From Ascarosepion bandense (lineage: Eukaryota; Mollusca; Cephalopoda; Sepiida; Sepiidae): 64,000 nt of DNA. Under the pieces are notes generated by a model. The model did no database searches and was not told where the DNA came from. It saw only the letters and a program-made list of their open reading frames with translations. The stretch spans positions 248,001 to 312,000 of the forward strand of contig JBBBDQ010001028.1 of NCBI GenBank assembly GCA_037127315.1, in the 5' to 3' direction. Below, piece after piece: positions 1-11,345 of the stretch. The position numbers and the translations under genes are program-made. Position 1 is the first letter of the stretch, and each line of letters starts with the position of its first letter.

Positions 1-489
1 ATTTCGTTTAAATTGCATTGTTTAACTTAAATTTGAAAAAAAAAAAACTTTCCAGAGCATTTTACAAGAAAACAAAAATGTTTTCTTGGTTTAACTTGAA
101 TATTTTAGCAGAGCAAAACAAAGTTTTTATTTCCCTTTTCCACGCGCTCCTTGCTTTCCTTCGTTCTTCCTCTTTCACTGTGCTTCATCCATTCGTGATT
201 TTGCATGATATTGGTCAAGCCTCAAACGAAATAATTTCACATTGAGTCAGTCACTTTTCTACCTACAATTCCATTTTTTTTCTCCATCCATATGGGTAAG
301 GCAGGTAGCACCCATTACGTATTACAACGATCTCCTGTTTTTCTTCTTTTTTTTTTTTCTTTTTCTCATTAGTCACGAGCTCAACAAGCAGTCGACTAAT
401 TTTCACACTAGTTTGGGGCTCGCGTCTCAGAGCATTTATCTTCTGACAACCCTATAACTGATCGCAATCCAAGACGTGTCGGGATACAC
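1..489. other. no gene recognised
   Basis: Mixed low-complexity and T-rich DNA with short open frames on both strands but no motif I can place. It could hold the downstream part of the gag fragment that follows it on the minus strand. Confidence 0.4.
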
Positions 490-1320
490 CATTTACCGAT
501 ACGTTATTCGATTGCTCTACTCCGTTTAGAGACCCTCTACCCCACTGTGTTGTGCATCGAACGCCAGACGGCTTTATTCGCACTTTTCCAATTTTGACGG
601 AATTGTCTTTTGGGTGTCTCCATGTCTACTTTCTTTTGTGGCACGGCCGCTTTGTCTGGATTTAGGTGATATACCAAAAACACCGCTCTTTGTATCGCAA
701 TTCTACTTTGCAATCACTGCCGTCTCAAGCTCTTGTGTTGTTGGCAGTCAGCGCCCAAGCAGTATGGATCAGTTCACTAATATCCATTTCATTTATCCCG
801 AGCAACTGGTACGGAGATGCTTCCTGGGAAGCCATTGACAAATGTCAATTTCACAATCTGATCCAACCCTCTCCGACGAATTTCGACAATCCTACTAATC
901 TCCGAATGTTGGTAGTGTGTATGTCTACCGATTCTCCGGTCCATTTGTCTCAGATTTTTGTATCCAACAGACGGTCCTTCCAAAAAAGCCTTCAGCATAT
1001 GCTCTATCCTATCTACATTCTTCTAATCGGCAATTACAGATTGAGAGCTAAAGTGTCCTCTTTCAGAAACAAGGGAATAAAGGTTGCAAAGGTCGATTTT
1101 TTGCAATTTCACCTTTGTCAACCAAGCCATTACGTCTCTCTCTCCACGGAACGGCTCCACCATAAAAAAATAACCTGTTGTTTTAAGCGGACAAAACAAT
1201 GTTTTTCCACACGCTTCTTACTTACCTTCTTCTTTCACTGTGCTACGTCCGTGAAGTTGATTTATAGTTTAAAGAAACCATTTTGGTACAAGGCCTACGC
1301 GGATGTAGGGAGAGGCTGGT
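490..1320 (-). pseudogene. LTR-retrotransposon gag-like fragment
   Basis: Reading the minus strand from about 1310 down to 600, three frames together give a retrotransposon capsid-like protein. The pieces are 'EPFRGERDVMAWLTKVKL' near 1155-1100, 'DRIEHMLKAFLEGP' near 1000-960, and 'IRRRGLDQIVKLTFVNGFP' near 890-835. The order and spacing (PFxG...WL..., then VDxY-like and IRRL-like helices, then LTFVNGFP) are those of gag domains of Ty3/Gypsy-like elements as I know them. Frameshifts and stops separate the pieces, so it is dead. No zinc knuckle is clear downstream. The plus-strand open frame over 666-1334 is the shadow of this. The family looks related to the gag of the minus-strand element at 56940-60470. 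The assignment rests on motif memory, not alignment. Confidence 0.5.
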
Positions 1321-1579
1321 CGGCACTAAAATAAAATATATTGTAAGTTCCGTCTTACCCATGAAAACACGAGCGGCCGTTGTATTCAGCCTGTAATCAA
1401 AAGACTGAATTAGGTGAGATGAAAACAGGAAGAAAACAAACTGGGGAGGTTATGAATTGCAACAGCGAAAGAGCACAGAAACAGGCAAGGAACAACAATA
1501 GGTACACAAGAGTAGTCTTGCTTAACCAAGAGAGGGATCCGATAGGAAATCATCCCGTTGTGTCAAAGGGGGGGGGGGT

Positions 1580-3334
1580 CTAAAAAAAGAAAATCAAGCT
1601 CGCTATTTTTACCCACATTTCGCTGAAAACTTTTGACACCAAACGCTTTCTATCACATCTGATTTCTATCTTAAGCTGGTATAAAAAGAATCCGATCAGA
1701 TTGCGATAATAATAGCGTTCGTTTTGCAAGATTGCTTCCTTGCACGGCGTACATATCACCATTCTCGCCACGGCTAGCAACGTGAAAAACACTATCCGTT
1801 TTTACCCAAAAATACGAGGGTGACATTATCACACGCGAATCTAAGATCGAGGAACATGAGTTGTTCAGAAGCGATACGAGCTGTCAACTCGCCTGCATAG
1901 TCCTAGAAGGAGTGCACCTGAGGACAGTGGTAAAAAGCATGCGAAGCCGTTCCTTCTAAACCAAGGTTACACCCATAGTAGTTGGGTAAATACGTTAAGC
2001 CCCATCTGAAGGCTACGTCATTGAGAAATAACACATTCCGAATCAATCGCCTAGTAAGAGAAAACTCATGGTTGCTGAGATAATTCGCTACTGGCGCTCA
2101 ATACCAGAAAGAGCGCAACTCAGTCGTCGACAAGCCGAGTCGTCCGCAAAGTGGGTCCGACGCGACCTTCTCAACTAAAGCTCGATACAAGATCTTCCTA
2201 GGCCATGACAGGTTAGTGGACCGAGGAGTCACCTTCAAGGCCTTTCGACACTCTGAAGAAAGTCGATTGCTTCCGAGGTTTACGTCGGCTGCTCAGCTTT
2301 AGAAACTGGGGAAGCAATAGTAAGGCGAAGGAAGACTTCCCAAAGGTACCACTTCAAGATCGAGTCTTCCGTCAACACACGGTGTAGGAAAGTCAGCCTC
2401 ATGGCGTGTTGGTGACTCTCCAAGTGTGTCATTTCTAGCGCCCCCCCCCATATGACATAGTTGCTGAGTAAGTGTCCCTCTGTTGATCTTATGCCCGCCA
2501 CCATTCTACCCTGGCTCGAGCTCCACCAATGACAGCGATTCAATGTAGGGCCGGACTGAACGCAGGCAAAGGAAAGGATCCAATACCTAATGAAACAGCG
2601 CAAAAGCGCTCTACTGAATTCCGTTAACCTGTACCACAGCACTGGAGAAACGATACAGGATGCTGATCTACCTGCAGAAGTCTGGTTGGAATACGGTGGC
2701 CTGCAGGACAGCAGCCAGATACTGAAGGTTTACCGTGCCGAACTTGGACTGATCCAAATTGATCAGCAGAGTTTGCTCGTCGTCTTTTAGACATTTTAGG
2801 ATCGTGTGGATTAGATGCACTTTACTCGGAATGGTTTGATCTTTCACAGCAGAAATCTGTTCGGGTTCCAACAGACGGCAAACGCTACGTTAATGTCTTC
2901 GCCAAAATCTTTGTGTTTAGCAGAGTTATTGGGCTGTAATCATCGAAATTCCGCCCACTATCCTTGCATTTTTTAACAGCGGAATCACTCGCCTGAAAAG
3001 CCACACGGAGGACGGATTGCTGCTGAAACAAGTTAAACACGACTGTCAAAATCGGCACAAATATCTGCAACAGCATTAAGTACAGTAGGGCAGACCATCA
3101 ATTTTGGAGACTTGCCTCTGCCAATCCACTTCGATGCCAAGCGAACTTAACACTCCGTGATCCCACACTCACAGCTAGCTTCAGTCGTCGAAAGTCAGCA
3201 AAATAGCTGTAAAACTCTTCAGCACAGAGATCATTTGATAAAGCGGCACTCAAAACGTCGCTAAATGCCTTAAACGCTACCGGGATATCGACTTCTCGAA
3301 TATAATGATTGGAATTTCGACGGATCTCTTCCTT
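1580..3334 (-). pseudogene. Tx1/L1-like LINE ORF2, reverse transcriptase to C-terminus
   Basis: This is the 3' part of a non-LTR retrotransposon ORF2, read downward. At 2990-2890 is an RT motif 'YSPITLLNTKILAKTL' (motif 2 of LINE RTs). At 2871-2668 is 'LINLDQSKFGTVNLQYLAAV', the RT catalytic-A block, which looks frameshifted after DQSK. The 2640-2280 piece has 'LESHQHAMRLTFLHRVLTED', typical of the post-RT domain. Around 2060-1870 is 'FSLTRRLIRNVLFLNDVAFR', followed by a Cys/His-containing tail. The end at 1792-1580 matches the family C-terminus ('IEIRCDRKRLVSKVF'). Many stops and frameshifts are present. It belongs with 8686-9870: the same ORF was split by the Gypsy element at 3339-8681. The Tx1 assignment is from memory of the family. 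Confidence 0.72.
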
Positions 3335-3338
3335 GCGC
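3335..3338. repeat. target site duplication GCGC, left copy
   Basis: GCGC directly precedes the TG that opens the LTR at 3339. The same four bases follow the LTR end at 8682-8685. Ty3/Gypsy integrases make 4-6 bp duplications, so this marks the exact ends of copy A. Confidence 0.7.
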
Positions 3339-3340
3339 TG

Positions 3341-3394
<54 letters not shown>

Positions 3395-3743
3395 AAAAGG
3401 TTAAAAATTCCTGGCGCCTGAAGAAGGCCGAAACGAATGAAACGTCATTCTTAATCTTTCTTTTTAATTTTTATTAAGAATTCTTTAAAAACAGAATTTC
3501 GGCTTTCAGAAAAAAACGTAACAGTGTCAAATTATTTTTCTTTCGGCCAAAAGTTAGGTTTGAGTTGAACATTGAATTAAGCCAGTTTGGTTGTTTACCA
3601 AGAAGAGAAATTTGATCTAAACAGAGGTTTAGGCCGTTATATTTAGGTTAACAGAAAACAATAGAGATAAATGGAATAATGGCTTTGAGAAGGAGGATTT
3701 TGGTGGAGATTAAATATCGAGACGTTTCACTAATGGTGAAATA
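3339..3743 (+). repeat. 5' LTR of copy A, truncated
   Basis: Starts TGTCACAC and aligns with the first part of the LTRs at 35165 and 46706 (shared block 'TTCCTGGCGCCTGAAGAAGG'). Alignment stops after 'AATGGTGAAATATG' at 3743, where the CR1 fragment begins. A (CA)n run has expanded near its start. Confidence 0.8.
3342..3391 (+). repeat. (CA)n microsatellite inside the LTR
   Basis: About 25 CA units. Related LTRs have only 'CAAACACATACC' here, so the run grew within this copy. Confidence 0.95.
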
Positions 3744-4365
3744 TGGATTGGATTAGATCAAGCAAGCGTCCGGTAACACCGTAACCCCGTAGCTTGCAGA
3801 GAAGGCCAGAGTGCCAAACCCTGTCCAATGCCTTGGAGATGTCCAGAGCAACAGCATGAGCCTCGCCTGACTCATCAAGGGCCTGGAGCATGTACTCCGT
3901 AATGGTTGTTAGCATGTCGGCCGTGGACCTGGCAAAGCGGAAGCCATACTGCCTGTCAGAGTAGTTTGTGGGAAGTAAGATGTTGAACTATTTCAGTATT
4001 AATTATGGCCAAGAACACTTTCCCGAGAATTGGTAGAATGCTGATAGGGCGATAATTGGATGAGTCCGAGGGTTCACCACAGTTCTTAAATACAGGAACG
4101 GCTGAAGAAAACTTCCAACATGCAGGAAAACAGGAAGCAAAAAGGCAGTAGTTATACAGTTTAGAGAGGACAGGGGAGAGTTCAGGAGCACATTTCTTAA
4201 GGACTATCACCGGGATTCCATCGCCACCGCTCGCCTTATGGGGGTAAAGTTTTGAAATTACTCGGGATACTACTGTCGGGGTAATATATACGTCGTACAG
4301 TTTAGCCTCAGTTCTAATAGGGAAGTCGGGTGAAGGTACTCGAGACGAGTCAAATGTGGAGTTGG
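3744..4365 (-). pseudogene. CR1-like LINE reverse transcriptase fragment
   Basis: Read downward, this encodes 'DFPIRTEAKL' near 4320, then the RT N-terminal block with 'SSNYRPISILPILGKVF' (about 4065-4015), and 'AVALDISKALDRVWHSGLL' (about 3855-3800), the catalytic-A motif with the first Asp kept. Family copies have 'AFDRVW', so Phe is Leu here. One frame break lies near 3940. It is the same family as the CR1 copy at 52120-53653. There is no 3' end, so it is an internal fragment. It sits exactly between the truncated LTR and the pol remnant of copy A, suggesting deletion and capture rather than ordinary insertion. Confidence 0.78.
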
Positions 4366-5640
4366 ATGAGAATCTGCGAGCAAGGACAGGATAATACCTG
4401 TGCTGACCTGTTATCGAAGATTCCGAAGCAATTAGAGACAGAATCTGTCAGGTTGGAGCCAGGTGTGGATGATAAAGCATTCCAAATTAATGTGATCAAC
4501 TTACAGCCGTGGAAGGAGATACTTGGTTGGGAAGATCAGGAAACGAGTGAAACGGAGGTTGTTTCCAACTCCCACTGGAGAGATATTATTAGGCAAAACC
4601 AAGAGGATCGCGAGATAGCAACTATCAGATCCAGGGTAGAGGCAGGGCATACCTCCAAATATATGGTGCACGATGGAGTATTGTATTGCCTTTCAGGAAG
4701 AGATAAGGAAGTAAGTTTAAAAATGGTGATACCGGAGAAGTTGAGAGCGGAAATTTTGGACCCGTGTTATAGGATGAATTGATAAGACGTATGGATTAAT
4801 AACGAGAAATTACTATTGACCTAAGTTGTTTAATGATGTTGTGAACCATGTAACAAATGTGTAACATGCCAAGTGCAGAGTCGAAGAAGTAGGGTTCCTC
4901 CAGTAAGGAAACGGATCTTCCGAATTATCCATTTCAGAAAGTAAGCATGGATATTTCCAGGTCCTATGGAGAAACACATAGCGGTAATATTTACATAGTG
5001 AGTCTTGTGCACTGGCTGACGAATTGACCTGAGGCATTTGCCATAACAGATAAGAAGGCACTGAACGAAATATTCCTTAGGTATGGGGCCCCTGAACAGC
5101 TGGTTACCGAGAATGTAAATCAGATTATCAGAGACGTTGGGAGAATTAAACATGCAGCACATAACCACATCTCCATATCACCTCAAAAATAACGCTAAGG
5201 TAGAGAGGATTCAAAGAGTCTAGAAAAGGCGAAACTATAGGATAAATAAAAATAAAGAAGTTTCCTTCCAGATAGGTCATGCAGTGTATTATAAAATACA
5301 CATGAGAGAAGTTAAATTGGACCAGAGGTGAAGTCCATTTTATAGGATAGTGGAACAGAAAAGGCTGAGGAAAACTACGTTGGTATAACCGAAAGGGTTA
5401 GAGGTAAATTGGACCCCAGCTGGACATTCTGAGAAAGAGATTGAGCCTAACCGTAGGGAACACGAACATGAGTAAATGGGAAGAAGAGGATGAAATTCCG
5501 TTAGCTCCATTGCAGAGTAAATGGCGGTCTGCAAAAGCACCTAGTGTTAATGACGAATTATCACTAAAATTGCGATTAAGTGGAGCGGTACAGCCCGAGC
5601 CCAAAGATTAAGTAGAACCGGTACAGTGGTTGTTTTGAAT
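4366..5640 (+). pseudogene. Gypsy pol remnant: RNase H end and integrase (copy A)
   Basis: Corresponds to 39735-41420 of copy B. It begins in the RNase H tail ('DNTCADLL'), has an open stretch at 4330-4782 covering the RNase H-integrase linker and part of the zinc-binding domain, then keeps the second half of the HHCC finger ('CVTCQVQS' near 4862-4885). Compared with copy B it has lost the His region near 4775, about 25 bp near 5055, and about 240 bp after 5205, which removes the region following the last catalytic Glu. An acidic tail ('WEEEDEIPL', about 5475-5505) precedes the envelope-like region. Frames are broken; no function expected. Confidence 0.78.
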
Positions 5641-5779
5641 GAGTGACGATCTGGTACTGACAGTGCATTTATCATCGACGTTCGTGGGTTGCGTGGAAGG
5701 GCCCCTATGATAGTGTGAGACGGTGCTTGACGTATCGCTCTAAGATGTAACTACTGGATAAAAACAATCAGAGAATGAT

Positions 5780-7565
5780 TGAGTAAAACGAACTATTCTC
5801 TACATCTCCTTGAAAACATGGACGAGAGAAGTCTCATGGTACTGATGATGCTAATTGTGTTAGCTAATACCTGGGAACACAGTAAGAATATTGTATTTAA
5901 GAAGACTGGCGACGTGATTATAACTACATCAAACTGATTGATAACTTTGGTGATAAACCTGCAGCCGTATGAGAAGTTGAAGGTCGAAGTGGACAAACTA
6001 GATACAGCCAGGACACAAGTCGCTGGAGAATATTTGCAGACCCCGGTATACCACATTATATTAGACCCCTTAGCTCAGGAATCCCTAATACTTGAGAGAC
6101 AATGGAAGGATATGAGTTGCTATTTGAAAGGAATAAAGTTGTTACGAACCAGACGAAAGAGTATTACCTATAATGGGAAAGGCGTTAAGCACACAGTCTC
6201 CGAAGGCAAAGTGAGAGTAATTAAGAAGAAATTAAAAGTGGTAGAACAGAGACAACAAGCAATGGCTCAGTCAGTTAGAGAGAGCACATCTATACTCAAT
6301 GTTACTAGGCTGGAATTGGCTAAGAATAGAGGAAGTATCAATTGATTGATTTCACACCTACAGGTTTTTAGAAAAGAAGTGATAAATGTAGCCACATTGG
6401 TAACAACCGAATTACAGAAATCAGAAGGATTCTTGCAAAGGTATTTTCAGTTATTAGCTATACTGAGTAAGGTACGTCAAACAAGTCACTCTTTAACGGT
6501 GTTGCATGTGAGGGCCCAATTAGACATGCTGTCGCTGGGACACCTGTCTCCTAGTGTAATAACTCCAGAACGATTGAGGGAAGTACTACTGGATATACAA
6601 GCCAAATTACCACATCATCTTAGATTGCCTGTAGACCCCACCCAGCAGTTATGGAAGTATTATAGGACCTTGGGATGTGCTACATTGTTAGATGATAAAC
6701 TGCTAGTGCTAGTGTCGGTTCTACTTTTGGACAGAGATAGTACCTTTGAAATTCATCAGGTGATGAATATCCCCCTTTTCCTATCCGAAATTAAAGCCGA
6801 AGATAGGAGCGGTGTCTAGATACAAAGTAGAGACAGAATTTGTTACCTTAAACCTATCCAAGACACATTTTATGCTATTAACAAGGGGAGAAGCAAAAAA
6901 TGCAAGGATGATGCCTTAGGTACCTGTGGATCTGTAAGTTCAATTTACGTGACAGGTAGTCATAATCTGTGTGTACTAGATTCATTTTTAAAAAATAAGA
7001 AGGGAATTCGAGATCATTGTCAGGTAGAGATATTAACTAGTGTAATATTACCCAAAGAAATCAGTGTCTCTGACGGAATTTGGGCGGTGGCCACACAAGA
7101 AGAGATTGAATTATCTAAGGTGTGTGAAGGGAAGCCCACCACTATAAGAATTATTCCCCCGTTATCTTTCGTGGAGCTACCCATCGGTTGTGGAGTTCAT
7201 GGAAAATCTATCTCTTTACCTCTCTACTATCAAGTAGAAAAGAAGCTTGAAGAGAATGAGGCTATGTTAGGGCTAATAGGAACGAATACCAGTAGATGGA
7301 CGGAATTGTGAGAATTCATCGTAAAAGATATTCCTAAGATGTCACGAGAAAAGACGCCGGCGTTGTTAAAGTCATTTGATAAGATTGATCTTGGACGGTT
7401 GAAGTCGGAGTTAGATAGGATAGGTACACCGAATTCGGGTTGGAAGGAGAATTTGGTTACTATAATAATCTGACCGAGCGTTGTGGGAATTATACTAATG
7501 AAAGTCGTGGCCTTGCTAGTTTGGTGGTTGTTTAAGAGGCGTACGTTGAGAGTGGGCGTTGACAA
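5780..7565 (+). pseudogene. envelope-like third ORF of copy A (broken)
   Basis: A third reading region between integrase and the 3' LTR, as in errantivirus-type Gypsy elements. Open pieces are 5938-6345, 6346-6819 and 6949-7311, with a last piece around 7320-7560. The middle has long amphipathic helices, then a Cys-containing ectodomain, and the final piece ends in a hydrophobic membrane anchor followed by a short basic tail (about 7465-7545). That layout suggests a class I/F-type envelope, but this is inference. Breaks: TGA near 5936, TGA at 6343-6345, TAG near 6817, frameshift near 6900, TGA near 7309, and another TGA in the anchor at about 7471-7473. The TGA at 6343-6345 is shared with copy B. 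Confidence 0.7.
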
Positions 7566-7685
7566 GAGAGACCAGAGATTGAGTCACCCTCCCGCTGTAG
7601 TAAGGTTGCTGAGAGTCGGTCCGCGACCGTGACGGCGTAGAGATCGTGTGATATCGGATCTCTCCGATGAGTGTGGGGGGTTGCT
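7566..7685 (+). other. unplaced filler between envelope-like region and 3' LTR
   Basis: About 120 bp that I cannot align with copy B, which has the last env codons, a T-run, a polypurine tract and U3 here. No polypurine tract is visible, so the normal plus-strand primer site is lost. Confidence 0.45.
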
Positions 7686-8681
7686 ATTAAGAGAGTCGGT
7701 TGGCGTTCGTGAAAGAGCACGGACATGCGTGAGATCGGAAGCAAGTGTGCGGACAAGCTAGAAATCAGTACATTGAGAAATATCATCTTCGCAGCAGTCG
7801 TATCGAAGAACCGCTGAGTATATGAAACTCAACATTCGCCGCTAGCACGACAACTATGACAATTACATCAGCCGTCGCTTGTACCAGCATCTTCGCAAGA
7901 CACGTGGTCCCAGCATTTTAATTGAGAAGAATTGACTCCGATGAAAGTGTCTGAAGAACATTGTTGAATAGTTATATACATCCGAGACGATTAAGCAACC
8001 AGTGAAACACATACACACACTCACTCACTCTTCCTCCCGCGTGTGAGTTATGCTAAAAACCTTTACTATTTGTAACTTTTTCTTTTTCTATTTTTTTCTT
8101 GTACATAAACGACATTAACAGTGTAACCGTCGAGCAGTTATTTGTTCGGCTTTCTACAGATGTTATTTTGTATTTCTTTTTGCTGGATTCTTAATGTTTA
8201 ACAACGTTTGCTTTTTGGATCTAATAATCACAACGTGAGCAGTGGATCCGACCGACTCTCTTAACTTCAGCATTACGACGTGCTTATATCGAGGACCAGT
8301 GGTTATAAGCTAGGTCGCCATGCACTTATCATAAGTGATCCAGAGCGTTAATTGCTTCAGTTAAAAATCAGGTGACCTCCGAGATTAGACGGTCATATAA
8401 CTTACGCCAGATTCATATTTCACCATTAGTAAACAAACACGTCTCGATATTTAATCTCCACCAAAATCCTCCTTCTCAAAGCCATTATTCCATTTATCGC
8501 TATTGTTTTCTGTCGACCCAAATATAACGGCCTAAACCTCTGTTTAGATCAAATTTCTCTTCTTGGTAAACAACCACACTGGCTTAATTCAATGTTCTGG
8601 ATGCTCGGGGACCTGAGGGCTATAGTGTTAAATATATGGTCCCATGGATAGGACTTGACCTGTGGGAGCCATAGTGCTAAA
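7686..8681 (+). repeat. 3' LTR of copy A, with inverted U3 segment
   Basis: 7686-8257 aligns directly with copy B LTR 47309-47885. About 8258-8593 is the reverse complement of the earlier LTR part (46895-47312 in B), including the TATA region, read as CTTATATCGAGGACC. 8594-8681 returns to direct orientation and ends 'AGTGCTAAA'. So the order is R/U5-like, inverted U3, LTR end. See findings. Confidence 0.78.
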
Positions 8682-8685
8682 GCGC
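8682..8685. repeat. target site duplication GCGC, right copy
   Basis: Pairs with 3335-3338. After it the Tx1 LINE sequence resumes. Confidence 0.7.
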
Positions 8686-9793
8686 AATTCCTCGACCATT
8701 TTTACGGATTCGTTAGACATCTTGTTTAACCTTGCCTTGGTAGTGCTTGCTAACCGAACGCTCCACTAGCTATGCCTATGTCTATAGAATCCTCCCGACC
8801 CTGCCTTTGCCCGGGACATGTCTTGGAGGGTCTTCACCTTTTTTCATTATCTAGGGCGAGTTGTTGGCTATATTTGGTTATGAAAGACCTAATGCTATCC
8901 TTAAACCTCTCCCACTAACTATTCTAGAAGTTGCTAGAAGTTACTCCTGTCCATTAAGGACAGATTGAACTTTTAGTGCGCAGCCATTCTAGGGTTAGCA
9001 TCTAACACCATCTGGGCACATTTAAGTCTATTATCTGAATAGCCTAACCAGTGAAGCGTGGACAATCTTGGAAATATTGATTTTATTTCTCGTTAGCATT
9101 CTATCCAGATAGCTGGCTACCCGGATAGACGACTACTTAAGAACCCACGTCCACATCTCCCCCTTTAAGTGATCAAACTCGCCGATCAGATCGACCAAGC
9201 TACGATCACCCGACCTCCCGCTAGTTCTTCGCCTGCTGTTTAATTTTAGGTCTAAAACGGCATTTCAGTGTCCATTAAGACTAGGCTGGACGAATCCACC
9301 AGGAATGGTCTCAACTGACGGAAAAACAAAACACGTTCCACCCGATTGTTGGGTGCAAAAACTGCAATGAATTACTGCTCACGGCAATATCGGTCACGAT
9401 CAACGCCCCGCCTCTCGCATCGACATGGACATGGTCTACCTTTGCACCCAGGGTATGTTTAATTAGCAAGGAAACACCTTTGGCCTGTTGGTCTTCGTAT
9501 GCTGAATAACAATCGTTATACAGCACACTTTCATAAACTTCGCAGAGTGCGTCTCCTCGATCGCAGTCACATCCAGAACAAAATAAAATGAAGCAAGGGG
9601 GCAGCCTTATCCCGACCTCTCACGCCCCTCACATTCAAACATGCCAACTTGACAGACATTTCTCAGAGTAACCCTAAACACAGACTTAGCGGAAATCTGC
9701 GGCAAAGATTGTCTTAGTCTACCAATGCCCAGCTCGTATGTAGTCCAAATTTTTTTTAACTTTTCTTTAAACTGGGAATAGTAGCTCGCATAT

Positions 9794-9833
<40 letters not shown>

Positions 9834-9870
9834 CGTGTGTTCTTGTTTCCGTCCAAGCTGATTTCATAGT
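8686..9870 (-). pseudogene. Tx1/L1-like LINE ORF2, endonuclease part
   Basis: Read downward, this is the 5' part of the same LINE as 1580-3334. Near 9655-9610 is a decayed start ('CQVGMFECEGRER', for the usual 'LACLNVRG'). Next is 'VTAIEETH' near 9570 (the APE-type QETH motif, Gln to Glu), then 'AKGVSLLIKHTLGAKVD' (about 9500-9450), 'GGALIVTDIAV' (about 9420-9390), 'GEMWTWV' near 9155 and 'SYLDRML' near 9110. These are successive motifs of an APE endonuclease. Just before the junction is 'ESVKMVEEL', and the next codons continue on the other side of copy A at 3334. Stops are frequent, so it is dead. A (GT)n run lies upstream of the start. Confidence 0.7.
9799..9832 (+). repeat. (GT)n microsatellite
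   Basis: About 17 GT units in the 5' region of the Tx1-like LINE. Confidence 0.95.
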
Positions 9871-9879
9871 CAGGTTGCT

Positions 9880-11125
9880 CAGCTGGTGGCGATTCTGCTA
9901 TGGTGGTCGAGGTTCCACTACAGCAAAATTATACAAAAAGTTCGCCCCCACCAAAAGTGTTTAACGAGTATATATATATATAACAAAAGTCGGGAAACGC
10001 ATATTAAAAAAAAAAAACAGTTAGAATAAAAAATAAGCTTACAACAGAAAAAGATTAATAAAAAATTTAAAAAACTACCTTCAAGCTAGACAGGTGTTAC
10101 AAAGAAAGAAAACCGAAAATACAAAAAAAAAAAACCTATTTAAGAATATAAAATTAGAACAAAAAACTAGGCCAAATAAATAAAAAATGAACTTAATGAA
10201 ACAGGCAAAAAAGTAATCCGAAAGTTATCAGGTTTTAAACAGACTCATCTAACCTGTTGCTATTGATACTCTCCGTAAAGTTAATATGTAGTTTCTTCAC
10301 TGTTTTCAAATTCACGAGCCAGTGCGAAAATTTATTTTTGACCAATAGATAAAAGGATTGGCTTCGTGCTGAAGAAAAAAGACCAAGGCAAATTTCGCGA
10401 GCCTGTGTCAAATATATTCTAACCAATGAAGACGGAACGATTTACAAACCCAGAAAAAGTAACACGTCGATGTCAAATCGCTTTTTAAAATAGAAAAAGG
10501 AAGTTGAATCAAATATTCGCAACAGAGAGGAAAACAGATGTTACTACTATATTGTTGACACACACAGTGAAAACATAGACTTACTTTTTCTGCACAAATC
10601 ACATTTTGCTAAAACAAATGAACTTATTAGACCAAATGAACAAATGAACTTTCTCTTAGACCCTTTTCACTGTTTAATAATTTCGTACATACCAATTGAT
10701 GTTATACTATTCGGTAAATAAATTTTCATTTATTTATAAAAACAAGAGTCGATTAGTAAATGTATCATGCTTTAATTTCATACCCTAGTCGACTCAATGA
10801 AGGAAGAAATTTTAAAATATATTTGAAACTTTATTTATTTTTATTAAAACAATTTTTAAATTAAAATAACTTTTGTAAAAATTATTCATTAATTTTTCTT
10901 TTCTTTTCAGACTATGATATGCTTAATTTATATTGTTTATAAAAGCAATTAAAAGTTTATCCAAATAAAAATTGGCATAGTTACTGGATTTTTCGTAATT
11001 CGGACCTACGTTTTTAGAAAGAAGGCCAATATTGAAGAAAAAAAAGACAGTTGATTAGCATTCTTTAATGACTCCTGAATTTAATTATATCAGGTTTGTT
11101 GCCCAAAGTCGAATTTTTATACATT
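9880..11125. other. AT-rich DNA, no gene seen
   Basis: Homopolymer A/T runs and a short TA run near 9969-9981. Minus-strand open frames at 10235-10602 have no recognisable motif. Confidence 0.5.
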
Positions 11126-11129
11126 TCTG

Positions 11130-11345
11130 GAAAGTAATTACGGTGTGTGTGTGTGTGTGGGGGGGGGTAACATATGTAAAACAAAAAATATTTTTACCAA
11201 TATTTTTTAAAAATAATTATTTCAATATTGATTTCAGACAATTATGAATAAGTCCTGAAATTTTCATGAAAATCCGACCATTATTTGATTTCTGCAAGAA
11301 TTTCCAATTTAATGGGTCTTTCACGGTAAATAAGTGCCTTGCGTA
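11130..11345 (-). repeat. inverted copy of the AT-rich dispersed repeat
   Basis: This stretch is, by eye, the reverse complement of 11990-12185 and 15780-15960 (shared core 'AAATTCTTGCARAAATCAAA' on the minus strand). It begins with (GT)n G(9). With the direct copy at 11990-12185 it forms long inverted arms about 650 bp apart. Confidence 0.6.

Larger units (their letters stand above)
3339..8681 (+). mobile_element. Ty3/Gypsy-like element with envelope-like ORF, copy A (defective)
   Basis: A plus-strand LTR retrotransposon bounded by GCGC duplications. It keeps the first 405 bp of the 5' LTR, a minus-strand CR1 fragment in place of the rest of that LTR, gag and most of pol, a decayed RNase H/integrase stretch, an envelope-like reading region and a rearranged 3' LTR. 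It is the same family as copy B at 35165-47993, which supplies the reference order LTR-gag-pol-env-LTR. It lies inside the Tx1-like LINE, so it is younger than that LINE. It cannot move on its own: gag, protease and RT are gone and the LTRs are broken. Confidence 0.82.

Noticed and set aside
666..1334. 222-codon open frame on the plus strand
   Set aside because: No motif; the minus strand of the same region reads as gag, so this is a shadow.
3342..3391. possible CRISPR-like or satellite array
   Set aside because: Simple (CA)n microsatellite with no spacers.
6343..6345. programmed stop readthrough in the envelope-like ORF
   Set aside because: Both copies have many other breaks, and the stop lies in a near-identical tract that conversion explains; kept only as a test in findings.
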